Source: Chromatiaceae bacterium (GTDB taxonomy: Bacteria > Pseudomonadota > Gammaproteobacteria > Chromatiales > Chromatiaceae). Taken from it: a stretch of DNA of 41,610 nucleotides. Shown here in pieces: positions 15,725-23,766 of the stretch. The translations under genes were made by a program, and so were the position numbers. The stretch's first letter is position 1; the number at the start of each line of letters is the position of its first letter. The stretch is taken from NCBI GenBank assembly GCA_025458165.1, contig JALOTB010000035.1:1-41610 (forward strand). Direction: 5' to 3'. The notes under the pieces were generated by a model, which was not told where the DNA came from, made no database searches, and saw only the letters and a list, made by a program, of their open reading frames with translations.

Positions 15725-17094
15725 CCCGGCCGCTCGATGCCCCGATCCGCCTGCTGGTGATCGACGACGAGGCGATCGCGCTCAAGAACCTGGTCCACAT
15801 CTTCGAGACCGAGCCCTACGAGGTCGTGGCCTGTCCCAGCGGCGCCGCGGGACTCGCCGCCCTGGAGCGCGAGCCCATCGACGTCGTGCTCACCGATCTG
15901 CGCATGCCCGGGGTGGACGGCATGGCGATCCTGGGGCGCGCCCGCGCCCTCTGGCCCGATATCCAGGTCATCGTCGTCACCGGCTACGCCACGCTCGACT
16001 CCGCTGTCGAGGCGATGAAGCAGGGCGCGTATCACTATGTCGCCAAGCCCTATCGCCTCGACGAGGTGCGCGAGGTGGTGCGCGGGGCGGCCGAGATGGC
16101 CCGCCTCAAGCGCGAGAACCGCGGCCTGCGCGAGCAGATCGAATCCGCCACCGGCAAGGCGACCGTGGTTACCCAGGACCTGAACATGCAGCGGCTGCTG
16201 GCGACCGCCCGGCAGATCGCGCCCACCGACTGCAACGTGGTGATCACCGGGGAGAGCGGCACCGGCAAGGAGCTCCTCGCCCGCTACGTGCACCGCCACA
16301 GCAACCGCGCCGACGCGCGCTTTTTCGGGGTCAACTGCGGGGCACTGCACGAGGAGCTGCTGGCGAGCGAGCTCTTCGGCCACGAGAAGGGGGCCTTTAC
16401 CGGCGCCGTGGCGCGCAAGCAGGGTCTGATCGAGGTGGCCTCCGGCGGCACCCTGCTGCTCGATGAGGTCTCCGAGATGCCGACGTCGATGCAGGTCAAG
16501 CTCCTGCGCGTGATCCAGGAGCGCGAGCTGCTGCGCGTCGGCGGCCACGAGCCGGTGCCGGTGGACGTGCGCCTGATCGCGGCCACCAACCGCCCGCTGG
16601 AGGGCGCGGTCGCCGCCGGGCGGATGCGCGAGGACCTCTACTTTCGCCTCAACGTGGTCAACCTGGTGGTGCCGCCGCTGCGCGAGCGGCGCGACGATGT
16701 GCCGCTGCTCGCCTACTACTTCCTGCGCCGCCACGCCATCACCATGGGCAAGGAGGTCGACGAGATCGCCCCCGAGGCGATGCGCCTACTCAGCGCCTAC
16801 GACTACCCGGGCAACGTGCGCGAGCTGTCGAATTTCATCGAGCGCGGGGTGGCGCTGGCGACCGGACGCGAGCTGCGGCCCGCGCACCTGCCGGAGGCCC
16901 TCACCAGCCTGGAGGTAAGGGTGATGCGCCCGGCGGGAGCAGGCGGCTTGCCAACCCTCGAGGCGCAAGAGGAGCAACTGATCCGCGAAGTGCTGGAGCG
17001 CACCGGGGGCAACCGCACCCGCGCCGCCCAGATCCTCGGCATCGACCGCGTCTCCCTGTGGCGCAAGATCAAGCGCCTCGGTATCGAGGTCTGA
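15721..17094 (+). CDS. Sigma-54-dependent response regulator, NtrC family
   Basis: This 457-residue regulator has a receiver domain (about 9-120; phospho-acceptor Asp58 in VVLTDLRMPG, conserved Lys108), an AAA+ domain with Walker A GESGTGKE (176-183), the sigma-54 contact loop GAFTGA (223-228) and Walker B LLLDEVSEM, and a Fis-type HTH at the C-terminus (GNRTRAAQILGIDRVSLWRK). All functional motifs are intact. It is translationally coupled to the kinase gene. The likely targets are the enhancer palindromes and -24/-12 promoter in the divergent intergenic region. Confidence 0.96.
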   Translation: MTRPLDAPIRLLVIDDEAIALKNLVHIFETEPYEVVACPSGAAGLAALEREPIDVVLTDLRMPGVDGMAILGRARALWPDIQVIVVTGYATLDSAVEAMKQGAYHYVAKPYRLDEVREVVRGAAEMARLKRENRGLREQIESATGKATVVTQDLNMQRLLATARQIAPTDCNVVITGESGTGKELLARYVHRHSNRADARFFGVNCGALHEELLASELFGHEKGAFTGAVARKQGLIEVASGGTLLLDEVSEMPTSMQVKLLRVIQERELLRVGGHEPVPVDVRLIAATNRPLEGAVAAGRMREDLYFRLNVVNLVVPPLRERRDDVPLLAYYFLRRHAITMGKEVDEIAPEAMRLLSAYDYPGNVRELSNFIERGVALATGRELRPAHLPEALTSLEVRVMRPAGAGGLPTLEAQEEQLIREVLERTGGNRTRAAQILGIDRVSLWRKIKRLGIEV

Positions 17095-17113
17095 GGAGAG
17101 ACGGTCGTAACGG

Positions 17114-17929
17114 ATGCCCGAGCTGCCTGAAGTCGAGACGACGTTGCGCGGGATCGCGCCCCACCTGGCCGGGCAGCGGATCGAGCGCCTTCTCGTGCGC
17201 GAGCGGCGGCTGCGGCTGCCGGTGCCACCGGGGACGGAGGAGGCGCTCGCCGGACAGCGCATCGAGAGCCTGAGCCGGCGCGGCAAGTACCTGCTGATCG
17301 GTCTGGAGCGCGGGACGCTGATCCTGCATCTGGGGATGTCCGGGAGCCTGCGGGTGCTGCCCGCGCGCACGCCGCCTGCAACGCACGACCACCTCGACCT
17401 CTACCTCGCCGGCGGCGCCTGCCTGCGCCTGCATGACCCGCGGCGCTTCGGGCTGTTTCTGTGGACCGCCGAGCCCCCGGAGCGACACCCGCTGATCGCC
17501 GGGCTCGGCCCTGAGCCGCTGGAGGAGGGTTTCGGCGGCGACCACCTCTGGCGCCTCGCGCGCGGCCGGCGCACCGCGGTCAAGGCGTTCATCATGGATT
17601 CCGGGGTGGTCGTCGGGGTTGGCAACATCTACGCCAACGAGTCGCTGGCGCTCGCTGGCATCCACCCGGCGCGCCCCTGCGGGCGGGTGAGCCGCGCCCG
17701 CTACGCCCGGCTCGCCGCTGCCATCCGCCAGGTGCTGGCGAATGCCATCGCCGTCGGCGGCACGACCTTGCGTGACTTCGTGGCCGAGGACGGCCGCCCC
17801 GGCTACTTCGCCCAGTCGCTGCGCGTCTACGGCCGTACCGGCGAGCCCTGCCGCGGCTGCGGCGAGCCGATCCGCCAGCGGCGCATCGGCCAGCGCTCGA
17901 GCTTCTACTGCCGGCGCTGCCAGCGCTAA
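17114..17929 (+). CDS. mutM: Formamidopyrimidine-DNA glycosylase
   Basis: This 271-residue protein begins MPELPEVET, with the catalytic Pro2 and Glu3 of Fpg, a GKYLLI segment bearing the conserved Lys near residue 58, [14 protein letters not shown] in the helix-two-turn-helix region, and a C-terminal zinc finger (CRGCG ... CRRC). It removes oxidised purines such as 8-oxoguanine. It starts 19 bases after the regulator stop with a GAGGAGA ribosome-binding site, but functional linkage to the two-component genes is unlikely. Confidence 0.97.
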   Translation: MPELPEVETTLRGIAPHLAGQRIERLLVRERRLRLPVPPGTEEALAGQRIESLSRRGKYLLIGLERGTLILHLGMSGSLRVLPARTPPATHDHLDLYLAGGACLRLHDPRRFGLFLWTAEPPERHPLIAGLGPEPLEEGFGGDHLWRLARGRRTAVKAFIMDSGVVVGVGNIYANESLALAGIHPARPCGRVSRARYARLAAAIRQVLANAIAVGGTTLRDFVAEDGRPGYFAQSLRVYGRTGEPCRGCGEPIRQRRIGQRSSFYCRRCQR

Positions 17930-18066
17930 CGGCCGGGTCGGCGTGCGCTCGCGCGGCGTTCGGACCGGCCCGACGGCCAGGGGTGCTGGTGGTGCAGCCT
18001 GGACGGGGTCCCGCAGTGGCGGCAGGCCGTCGATTCCCGAAACCAGGGCCCGGGCGCACAGTCGGT

Positions 18067-18094
18067 GCGTCAAGCGTCAAGCGTCAAGCGTCAA
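18067..18094. repeat. Four tandem copies of GCGTCAA
   Basis: The heptamer GCGTCAA is repeated four times without interruption in the gap between mutM and the Gly-rich protein gene. A fifth, changed copy (GCGATGG) follows. It is outside any gene I can support. The rest of the 17930-18220 gap shows nothing distinctive. Confidence 0.9.
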
Positions 18095-18220
18095 GCGATG
18101 GCGCTTACCCCCGAAGTGAGCCCATGGTCCAGACCAACATCGGTTTCATTCGCCCAGTGACGCTTCTCTCGGGGCAACGCGTCGAGAGCCCGGGCTAGGC
18201 CGGGCTCGCCCAGCACCGGA

Positions 18221-18769
18221 TCAGCGGACCCCGCTGCCTTCGAGCGCCCGCAGCCGCGACTTGAGCGCCTCGATCTCGGCGTCGGTACCCGCCGCGGGCG
18301 GAGCGCCATAGACGTCGGCCCCGCTCGGCGGCGCGCCATAGTAGGGTGACGCTGGAGCGGCCGGGGCGCTGGGCGCCGGTGCCGGGTAGGCGCGGTCGGC
18401 GGCACCATACGCTGCCCCGCCGTAGGCCGGACCCGCGGGGCCGTAGCCGCCGGGAGCGCCGAACCCGGGTCCGGGCGCTCCGTAGCCGCCCGGACCACCA
18501 TACTCGCCGGGACCGCCGTAGCCGTAACCGCCGCCGTATCCGGGGCCGCCGTAGCCATAGCCCGGCCCCCCGTAACCGTAACCCGGGCCACCATAGCCCG
18601 GCCCGCCCCAGGGGCCGTCGTCGTAGTCGCGATCCTTGCCGCCACCCATCCATTTCGACGGGTTCATCATGTTGCCCATGTCGAAGGCCAGGCCATTGCC
18701 CGCGCCGAGCGCGAGCGCAACGCCGAGGATGAGGGTTGCCGCGCCCTGCGGCATGCTTCGATCGGTCAT
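18221..18769 (-). CDS. Secreted glycine/tyrosine-rich repeat protein
   Basis: This 182-residue protein has a signal peptide (about 1-29, hydrophobic LILGVALALGAG), a NMMNPSKWMGG stretch, then about 60 residues of GPGYG / GYGYGGPG repeats (about 54-105), a Pro/Ala-rich part, and a short C-terminal coiled-coil-like end (AEIEALKSRLRALEG). The start ATG at 18769 has AGGAG eight bases upstream. Gly/Tyr-rich secreted proteins line sulfur globules in purple sulfur bacteria, and the composition is compatible, but the WMGG and coiled-coil ends differ from SgpA/B/C as I know them. Function is therefore open: envelope matrix or sulfur-globule-associated. Confidence 0.7.
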   Translation of the reverse strand: MTDRSMPQGAATLILGVALALGAGNGLAFDMGNMMNPSKWMGGGKDRDYDDGPWGGPGYGGPGYGYGGPGYGYGGPGYGGGYGYGGPGEYGGPGGYGAPGPGFGAPGGYGPAGPAYGGAAYGAADRAYPAPAPSAPAAPASPYYGAPPSGADVYGAPPAAGTDAEIEALKSRLRALEGSGVR

Positions 18770-19264
18770 CTCTTCTACTCCTGTGGTGTCGGGGGCTGCC
18801 GCGTTGCGCAGGCCCCGGTGTGGGTCGTTCGGGACGGCGGGCCGCATCAGGCGACCGGGCGTTCGATGGCGGTCGAGCGGTGAAGCACCGCGCTCACCGT
18901 TCCCGGTCTTTCGTGCGAGGACCCTGTGTCGGTACCTGAGGTACTTGGGCTCTTCCTGGAAGGGAGAGGCAGGCAACCTAGGCGGGTAAGCGGCTCTGCT
19001 TATACCCGCGGCACCCCAAGAACACAAGGAACCCCAGACTGCGGATGGCCCGGGTCGAGGTGCATGGCTCGGGCTCGCCATCGCAGCCCGTTCCGGCGGC
19101 CCCGTGTCCGATCCGTAAGGCTTCAACACCGATGGTGGTTAGGGGTGGATTGCAGCTCGCCGTCCGGTTGCGAACGACGGCTCGACGGGACAGACGGTCG
19201 TCAGGTCGGCAGGCATTTGCCGGATTCACGCTAAGCCTTGCCAGCCCAGCCCTCCTCGCCGCGC
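18770..19264. other. Gene-free region upstream of the Gly-rich protein gene
   Basis: About 495 bases with no supportable gene. It holds an imperfect hairpin GCGGGTAAGC / GCTTATACCCGC (18982-19009) followed by an A-rich stretch with repeated AAGAACAC/AAGGAACC motifs. The promoter of the Gly-rich gene must lie in the part near 18770-18900, but I could not identify it. Confidence 0.5.
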
Positions 19265-21043
19265 TCACAGTCCCGCAGTTGCCTTGACGGCGGCACTGAG
19301 GCGGCTGGCGTCGGCGTAGGGGAGCGGCAGGTAGATGGCCGCCATGGCCTCGGCGAGGGCCTTGGCCTGCGGTTGCGGGCGGGGCGAGGTGTCGACCAGG
19401 AGGGCGGCGATCGCCTCCGCCCGGACCCGCCGTGCGCCGGCGAGCGCCTCCTCGCCCGCCTGGGCGCGTCCGCCCTCGCCGCGGCGGGCGACGTTGGCGC
19501 GCCCGTCGGTGAGCAGGATCAGTAGGGGGGTGCCACCGCGGCGCTTGACCGCATCGGCGAGGAGCAGGCCGGTCTCGATCCCCGCCGCGAGCGGGGTCCC
19601 TCCACCGCCCGGCAGGTCCGCGAGGCTGCGCTTGGTCCGCACCAGGGAGCGCGTCGGCGGGAGCAGGATCTCCGCTCCCTGCCCGCGGAAGGCGACCAGG
19701 GCGACGCGGTCGCGGCGCACGTAGCAGTCGGCGAGCAGGAGCTCGACCGCGCCCTTGGCCTCCGCGAGGCGGTGCAGGGCGGAGGAGCCGGAGGCGTCGA
19801 CGATGAACACCGCGGTGGTCTCCGAGCGCTGCTTGTAGCGCTGGATGCGGAAGTCGTCGCGGCGGACCTCGATCTTGGGTCTGGCCCCGTTCTCGTTATC
19901 GAAAAGGGATCTGACCCCTTTTTCGGAGCGGCGCAGGCGCTGCCAGGGGGCGGCGGCGCGCAGGGTCTCGATCAGGTTCAGCCGGTCGCCGGGGCGAAGC
20001 TCGCCGCGGCGCACACCGGCGGGTCGGCCGCGCAGCGAGGCGTGGCGCAGCTCCCCGGCCTTGCCGATGCTGCGTGCCCGCTGGCGGCGCCCGCCGCCGA
20101 GGCGCAACTGGGCGAGGAGATGGGCGGGTATGGCGGCCTTGGCGGCCTCCAGCACCTGGTCGGCGAGAGGGGCGTCCTCAATCTCGGACTTTGACTCCCC
20201 GTCCGACTCGGGGGGCTCGGGCTGGGGCGGCTCGGGCTCGGTCTCGGGGGGCTCGACGTAGGGGATGACGGTGGCGCGTGGGGCGAGCACCAGGCGGGCG
20301 GCGAGGGTGACCTGGCGGTCGCTGACCTCGGTCGCGCCCTCCAGGGCGGCGGCGATGCGGGCGGCGCGCAACGCGAAGACCGGGGCGCGGAGCGAGGCGA
20401 TGCCGAGCGCCAGGGCCGCGGCGCAGAGGGCGTCGACCTGGGCACCGGCGATGTGGACCTCGGGCAGCCGGTCGCGGGCGGCGGCGATCGTCTCCGCCGT
20501 GTAGGGTCCGTCGCCCAGGTCGCGGATACCGATGGGGCTTAAGTCGAGGTGGAAGGCGAGCCGGTCGAGGAGCGCGCCGGCGACGTGCTCGTCGTCCTCG
20601 GCGCCCTCGTCGAGCGCGATCACGCCGAGGCGCGCGGGCGAGCTCAGGGCCAGGCCCTCGCGCTCCACCAGCACCTCGCCGCGGTCGAGCGCGGCGCAGA
20701 GATAGGCGACCGGGGCGCCGGCCACGCGCTCGGCCATGGCGAGCTCGACCATCCCGCCGTCGGCCTCGGCGAGCAGTCCGCGCTCGGCCACCGGCCGGCC
20801 GGCCCTGAGCGTCGCGGGGAGATCGAGCCCGCCGAGCAGGCGCCCGTCGGCGACGTGCAGCGGGATCTTGCGCCGCGGCATGCCGGCTGGGAGGAGGGCG
20901 TGGAGGTCGGCGAGCCACTGTTCGCGCACCGGTCCCGGGCGTGCCCGCAGGGCAACCCCGCCGGTCGCGACGGGATCGACGGCGAAGAGCGCCGCGGCCA
21001 GCGCGGCCTCGGTCCAGGGGCCGAGGTCTGGAGCGGGCTCCAT
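19265..21043 (-). CDS. bchD: Magnesium chelatase subunit D
   Basis: This 592-residue protein has an AAA+-like N-terminal half (about 1-260), an acidic/proline-rich linker (about 264-290), and a C-terminal VWA domain with MIDAS motif DASGS (416-420), GGGTPLAAG and LLTDGRAN. With BchI and BchH it inserts Mg2+ into protoporphyrin IX. The ATG at 21043 overlaps the bchI stop (ATGA-type), a tight bchI-bchD operon. Odd: residues about 373-388 (SEKGVRSLFDNENGAR) are foreign to the family and are encoded by a REP-like palindrome at 19901-19924 that kept the frame open. They fall just ahead of the RRDDFRIQRYKQR segment leading into the VWA domain. Confidence 0.95.
   Translation of the reverse strand: MEPAPDLGPWTEAALAAALFAVDPVATGGVALRARPGPVREQWLADLHALLPAGMPRRKIPLHVADGRLLGGLDLPATLRAGRPVAERGLLAEADGGMVELAMAERVAGAPVAYLCAALDRGEVLVEREGLALSSPARLGVIALDEGAEDDEHVAGALLDRLAFHLDLSPIGIRDLGDGPYTAETIAAARDRLPEVHIAGAQVDALCAAALALGIASLRAPVFALRAARIAAALEGATEVSDRQVTLAARLVLAPRATVIPYVEPPETEPEPPQPEPPESDGESKSEIEDAPLADQVLEAAKAAIPAHLLAQLRLGGGRRQRARSIGKAGELRHASLRGRPAGVRRGELRPGDRLNLIETLRAAAPWQRLRRSEKGVRSLFDNENGARPKIEVRRDDFRIQRYKQRSETTAVFIVDASGSSALHRLAEAKGAVELLLADCYVRRDRVALVAFRGQGAEILLPPTRSLVRTKRSLADLPGGGGTPLAAGIETGLLLADAVKRRGGTPLLILLTDGRANVARRGEGGRAQAGEEALAGARRVRAEAIAALLVDTSPRPQPQAKALAEAMAAIYLPLPYADASRLSAAVKATAGL
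19901..19924. repeat. REP-like palindrome inside bchD
   Basis: GAAAAGGG and CCCCTTTTTC form an inverted repeat around ATCTGA. The GGGGTCAGATCCC-type core is a repetitive sequence I know from many proteobacterial genomes, usually intergenic. Here it lies within codons for about residues 373-381 of BchD. Confidence 0.7.
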
Positions 21044-22068
21044 CAGGCGAGGAGCTCCTGGACCACGCGCTCGACGCGGGCGGTGGAGCCCGACTCGTCG
21101 AGCGGGTCGCGCCGCAGGCGGTGGCGGAGCGCGGGCGCGGCGACGCGGCGGAGATGCGCCGTGCCGACCTCGGGCTCGCCTTCGAGCGCCGCGAGGGCAC
21201 GTGCGGCGCGGATGAGCGTCAGCTCCCCGCGCAGTCCGTCGGTGCCGAGCGCCAGGCAGACCCGGGCGGCCTGCTCCAGGGCCTGGTCGGCGACACCCAC
21301 CTCGGGCAGCACGGCCTGGGCCTTGGTGATCTGCTGGCGGATCTTGCCGTCCTTGCGCCGCCACTTGTCGGTGAAGGCGGCGGGATCGCGCTCGAACTCG
21401 TCGCGCCGCCGCACCACCTGGACCCGGGTCGGCAGGTCCTCGGGGGTGCGCACCTCCACCGAGAGGCCGAAGCGGTCGAGGAGCTGGGGCCGCAGCTCGC
21501 CTTCCTCCGGGTTGCCGCTGCCGATCAGGACGAAACGCGCCGGGTGGCGGACGCTCAGGCCCTCGCGTTCGACCAGGTTCTCGCCCGAGGCGGCGACGTC
21601 GAGCAGGGCGTCGACCAGGTGATCCTCCAGCAGGTTGACCTCGTCGATGTAGAGAAAGCCGCGGTGAGCGCGGGCCAGCAGCCCCGGCTCAAAGGCCTTC
21701 TCGCCGCGGGTGAGCGCGAGCTCTAGATCCAGAGCGCCGATCACCCGGTCCTCGGTCGCGCCGAGCGGGAGGTCGACCACCGGGACTGGGACTGAGCGGG
21801 TCTTGAAAGGACCGGACTCAAGCCGTGCGCGGCACTGCTCGCACAGCCCCGCGGCATCGGCCCGGGGGTCGCAGCCGTAGCGGCAGTCGGCCACCGCGCG
21901 CATCCTGGGCAGCAGGGCCGCCAACGCGCGAACCGCGGTAGACTTGCCCGTGCCCCGGTCGCCGAACACCAGCACCCCGCCGATGCGCGGGTCGACCGCC
22001 CCGATGAGGAGCGCGAGCTTCATCTCTTCCTGGCCGACGATGGCGGAGAAGGGGAATGGGACGGGCAT
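21043..22068 (-). CDS. bchI: Magnesium chelatase ATPase subunit I
   Basis: This 341-residue AAA+ ATPase starts MPVPFPFSAIVGQEEMKLAL and has Walker A GDRGTGKST (36-44), Walker B GFLYIDEVNLLEDHLVD, and the family's SVEVRTPEDLP segment. It drives Mg2+ insertion by the BchHID complex at the first committed step of bacteriochlorophyll synthesis. It is the first gene of bchI-bchD, reading away from a small membrane protein gene. The 165-base divergent region contains a perfect TGT-N12-ACA element at 22167-22184, which suggests oxygen/light control by a PpsR/CrtJ-type repressor. Confidence 0.97.
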   Translation of the reverse strand: MPVPFPFSAIVGQEEMKLALLIGAVDPRIGGVLVFGDRGTGKSTAVRALAALLPRMRAVADCRYGCDPRADAAGLCEQCRARLESGPFKTRSVPVPVVDLPLGATEDRVIGALDLELALTRGEKAFEPGLLARAHRGFLYIDEVNLLEDHLVDALLDVAASGENLVEREGLSVRHPARFVLIGSGNPEEGELRPQLLDRFGLSVEVRTPEDLPTRVQVVRRRDEFERDPAAFTDKWRRKDGKIRQQITKAQAVLPEVGVADQALEQAARVCLALGTDGLRGELTLIRAARALAALEGEPEVGTAHLRRVAAPALRHRLRRDPLDESGSTARVERVVQELLA

Positions 22069-22166
22069 AGGCGTCTCGGGTCAGGCTGGCGGCACGCGGT
22101 GGGTTGATGGGCGAGGGCGGATGATGGGCGTCAAGGCCCTGCGTCAACGTTACATGACGGACTAGC

Positions 22167-22184
22167 TGTAAATCTACAAAGACA
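22167..22184. promoter_or_regulatory. PpsR/CrtJ-type operator TGT-N12-ACA
   Basis: TGTAAATCTACAAAGACA matches the TGT-N12-ACA recognition pattern of PpsR/CrtJ, the repressors of photosynthesis genes in purple bacteria. It lies 99 bases upstream of bchI and 50 bases upstream of the divergent small gene, in the right place to regulate both. The six fixed positions alone can occur by chance, so the position is the main support. The regulator gene is not in this window. Confidence 0.62.
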
Positions 22185-22233
22185 TGCGGGTGAGGCGAGC
22201 CCCGGGGCCCGCGACCACTGATTGGAGTGGACC

Positions 22234-22404
22234 ATGGGTTACCCCCAAGCACCGAGCTCGGCATCCACCCAAGGCTCCAGCCAGACCGAGCGCCTCGTTC
22301 TGCGCGCGCTGCTCCTCTCCGGGCTCGTCTGGTCCGTGCTGGGCCTCGCCGTCCTAGCGACCCTGGCCCAGGTCTTGGTCTCGATCTGGGGCCCGATCGC
22401 CTGA
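22234..22404 (+). CDS. Small single-helix membrane protein divergent from bchI
   Basis: This 56-residue protein (MGYPQAPSSAS then a charged QTERL) has one hydrophobic helix covering about residues 22-52 and ends SIWGPIA. GGAG lies six bases ahead of the ATG. It has no histidine for bacteriochlorophyll ligation, so it is not an LH alpha or beta polypeptide, and it is not PufX by sequence. Its last 51 bases overlap the convergent hydrolase gene. Sharing a divergent promoter region and TGT-N12-ACA element with bchI makes a role in photosynthetic membranes plausible; this is inference only. Confidence 0.6.
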   Translation: MGYPQAPSSASTQGSSQTERLVLRALLLSGLVWSVLGLAVLATLAQVLVSIWGPIA

Positions 22405-23424
22405 GGCGTCCCCCCGGGTCAGGCCGGGGCCGGTCTCCAGTCCCGCCAGCCAGCCGTTGACGGCGTCGAGGAAGGCGGCCGGGCACTCCTCCTGGGGGGC
22501 GTGACCGCAGCCCGGGAGGACGACCAGCTCGGCGTTCGGCAGGCCCGCGGCCACCCGGCGCGTGTCCTCGACCGGGACCAGCCGGTCCTGATCCCCGGTC
22601 ACCACCAGCACCGGCTGGCCGATCTGGGCCAGGCGCTCGCCGACGTCCACCGGCGTCGACAGCGAGCGCGCCATCAGCTCGCCCCAGGCGAGGTCCCAGT
22701 TGGCCACGCGGGTGTGGATGAGGGCGAGCTCGCGGCGCTGCGGCGTGATCCGCTCGGGGTCATGGTACGAGAGCCCGAGCAGGGTGTGCTCGCCGAGGAA
22801 GCGCCCGATAAGAAGGCTCAGCCGCCGCATCTGCGGCAGCTCGGTGACCGGCCCCGGGAAGCTCGGGCGCTGCGCGTAGACCCAGGGCGCGATCAGAATC
22901 AGGGACTCGACCCGCTCCGGGTGCGCCAGGGCCGCCTCTAGCGCCAGCGTGCCGCCCGAGGAATTGCCGATGAGATGCGCGCGCTCGATGCCCAACCGGT
23001 CGAGCACCGCGAAGAGCTGCGCGATCGCGGCCTCCTTGGCGTACGGGTGCGGGCCGTTCCAGTCGCCGCGCTTGAGCTTCGCGCTCAGGCCGTAGGGGAT
23101 CTGGTCGTAGGCGACCATCCGGCCCCGTTTGGCGAGGTCCTCCGGCACCTGCCCCCAGGTGAAGGCGTTCAGGGTGAAGCCGTGCAGGAGCACGATCGCG
23201 GGGGCGGCGGTAGCCGCCGGACCCGGCCGCTCCAGGTAGTGGATGCCGATCCCCGAGGTCCCCGGAAATGGGATGGTCAGGAAGCGACTCTCCGGCCGCG
23301 CCGCACCGCTCGCCGAGCCCAGTGCCTGGACCGTCTCCGTCGGGATCAGGAACGGCCCGAGCAGCACGACCCCCAGCAGCAGGGCGAAGAGGATCGCAAG
23401 GGCAAGCATGAGGCGCTTGAGCAT
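22354..23424 (-). CDS. Membrane-anchored alpha/beta hydrolase
   Basis: This 356-residue protein has an N-terminal anchor helix (about 5-26), oxyanion-hole motif LLHGF (79-83), nucleophile elbow GNSSG with Ser155, an acid in VVTGDQDRLVP and the catalytic His in PGCGHAPQEE. The ATG at 23424 is preferred because everything upstream is low-complexity and lacks family character. The substrate is unknown. Position beside bchID invites comparison with BchO, but the anchor and the YDQIPYGLS lid sequence do not look like the BchO proteins I know, so I keep the general name. It ends inside the convergent small gene. Confidence 0.82.
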   Translation of the reverse strand: MLKRLMLALAILFALLLGVVLLGPFLIPTETVQALGSASGAARPESRFLTIPFPGTSGIGIHYLERPGPAATAAPAIVLLHGFTLNAFTWGQVPEDLAKRGRMVAYDQIPYGLSAKLKRGDWNGPHPYAKEAAIAQLFAVLDRLGIERAHLIGNSSGGTLALEAALAHPERVESLILIAPWVYAQRPSFPGPVTELPQMRRLSLLIGRFLGEHTLLGLSYHDPERITPQRRELALIHTRVANWDLAWGELMARSLSTPVDVGERLAQIGQPVLVVTGDQDRLVPVEDTRRVAAGLPNAELVVLPGCGHAPQEECPAAFLDAVNGWLAGLETGPGLTRGDASGDRAPDRDQDLGQGR

Positions 23425-23766
23425 CGCGGCGGGTCCCGTGTCACAACCGACGGGCCGGCGCGGCGGGCGCCGGGGCTGGCCGCCGAAGATACCCCAATGA
23501 GGGGCGCAAGGGGACGGGTGCCCACGCTGGGCCCGTCCCTCGACCCAGCCTCCGAGAGGCTGGCGGGAGCCCGAGGGGAAACAAACCGGCCATGCGGAGA
23601 AGCGGGACTGCGCCGGCACTCACCGAGCCCGCCGGTGGCGGGCCCCTTGACCAGTCAACCGGTGGTCCGGGCCACCGCTGGACCGGGCATTTCGCCACCC
23701 CGCCGCTGCTCTTATGATGAGCGGCCGCCTTCGCACGGGCGGCTGCCCCTTGGTCGTTCGAGCTAC
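23425..23766. other. Divergent intergenic region before the glycosyltransferase gene
   Basis: About 340 bases without a gene. It contains a short perfect hairpin CCAGCCTC-CGA-GAGGCTGG (23545-23563). It must hold divergent promoters for the hydrolase and the glycosyltransferase operon; no clear -35/-10 pair was found. Confidence 0.45.

Noticed and set aside
22234..22404. Small membrane protein as a light-harvesting alpha or beta polypeptide
   Set aside because: There is no histidine in the helix to bind bacteriochlorophyll.
22354..23424. Assignment of the alpha/beta hydrolase as BchO
   Set aside because: Position near bchID suggests it, but the N-terminal membrane anchor and lid sequence do not resemble BchO as I know it, and it is not downstream of bchD in the same operon.
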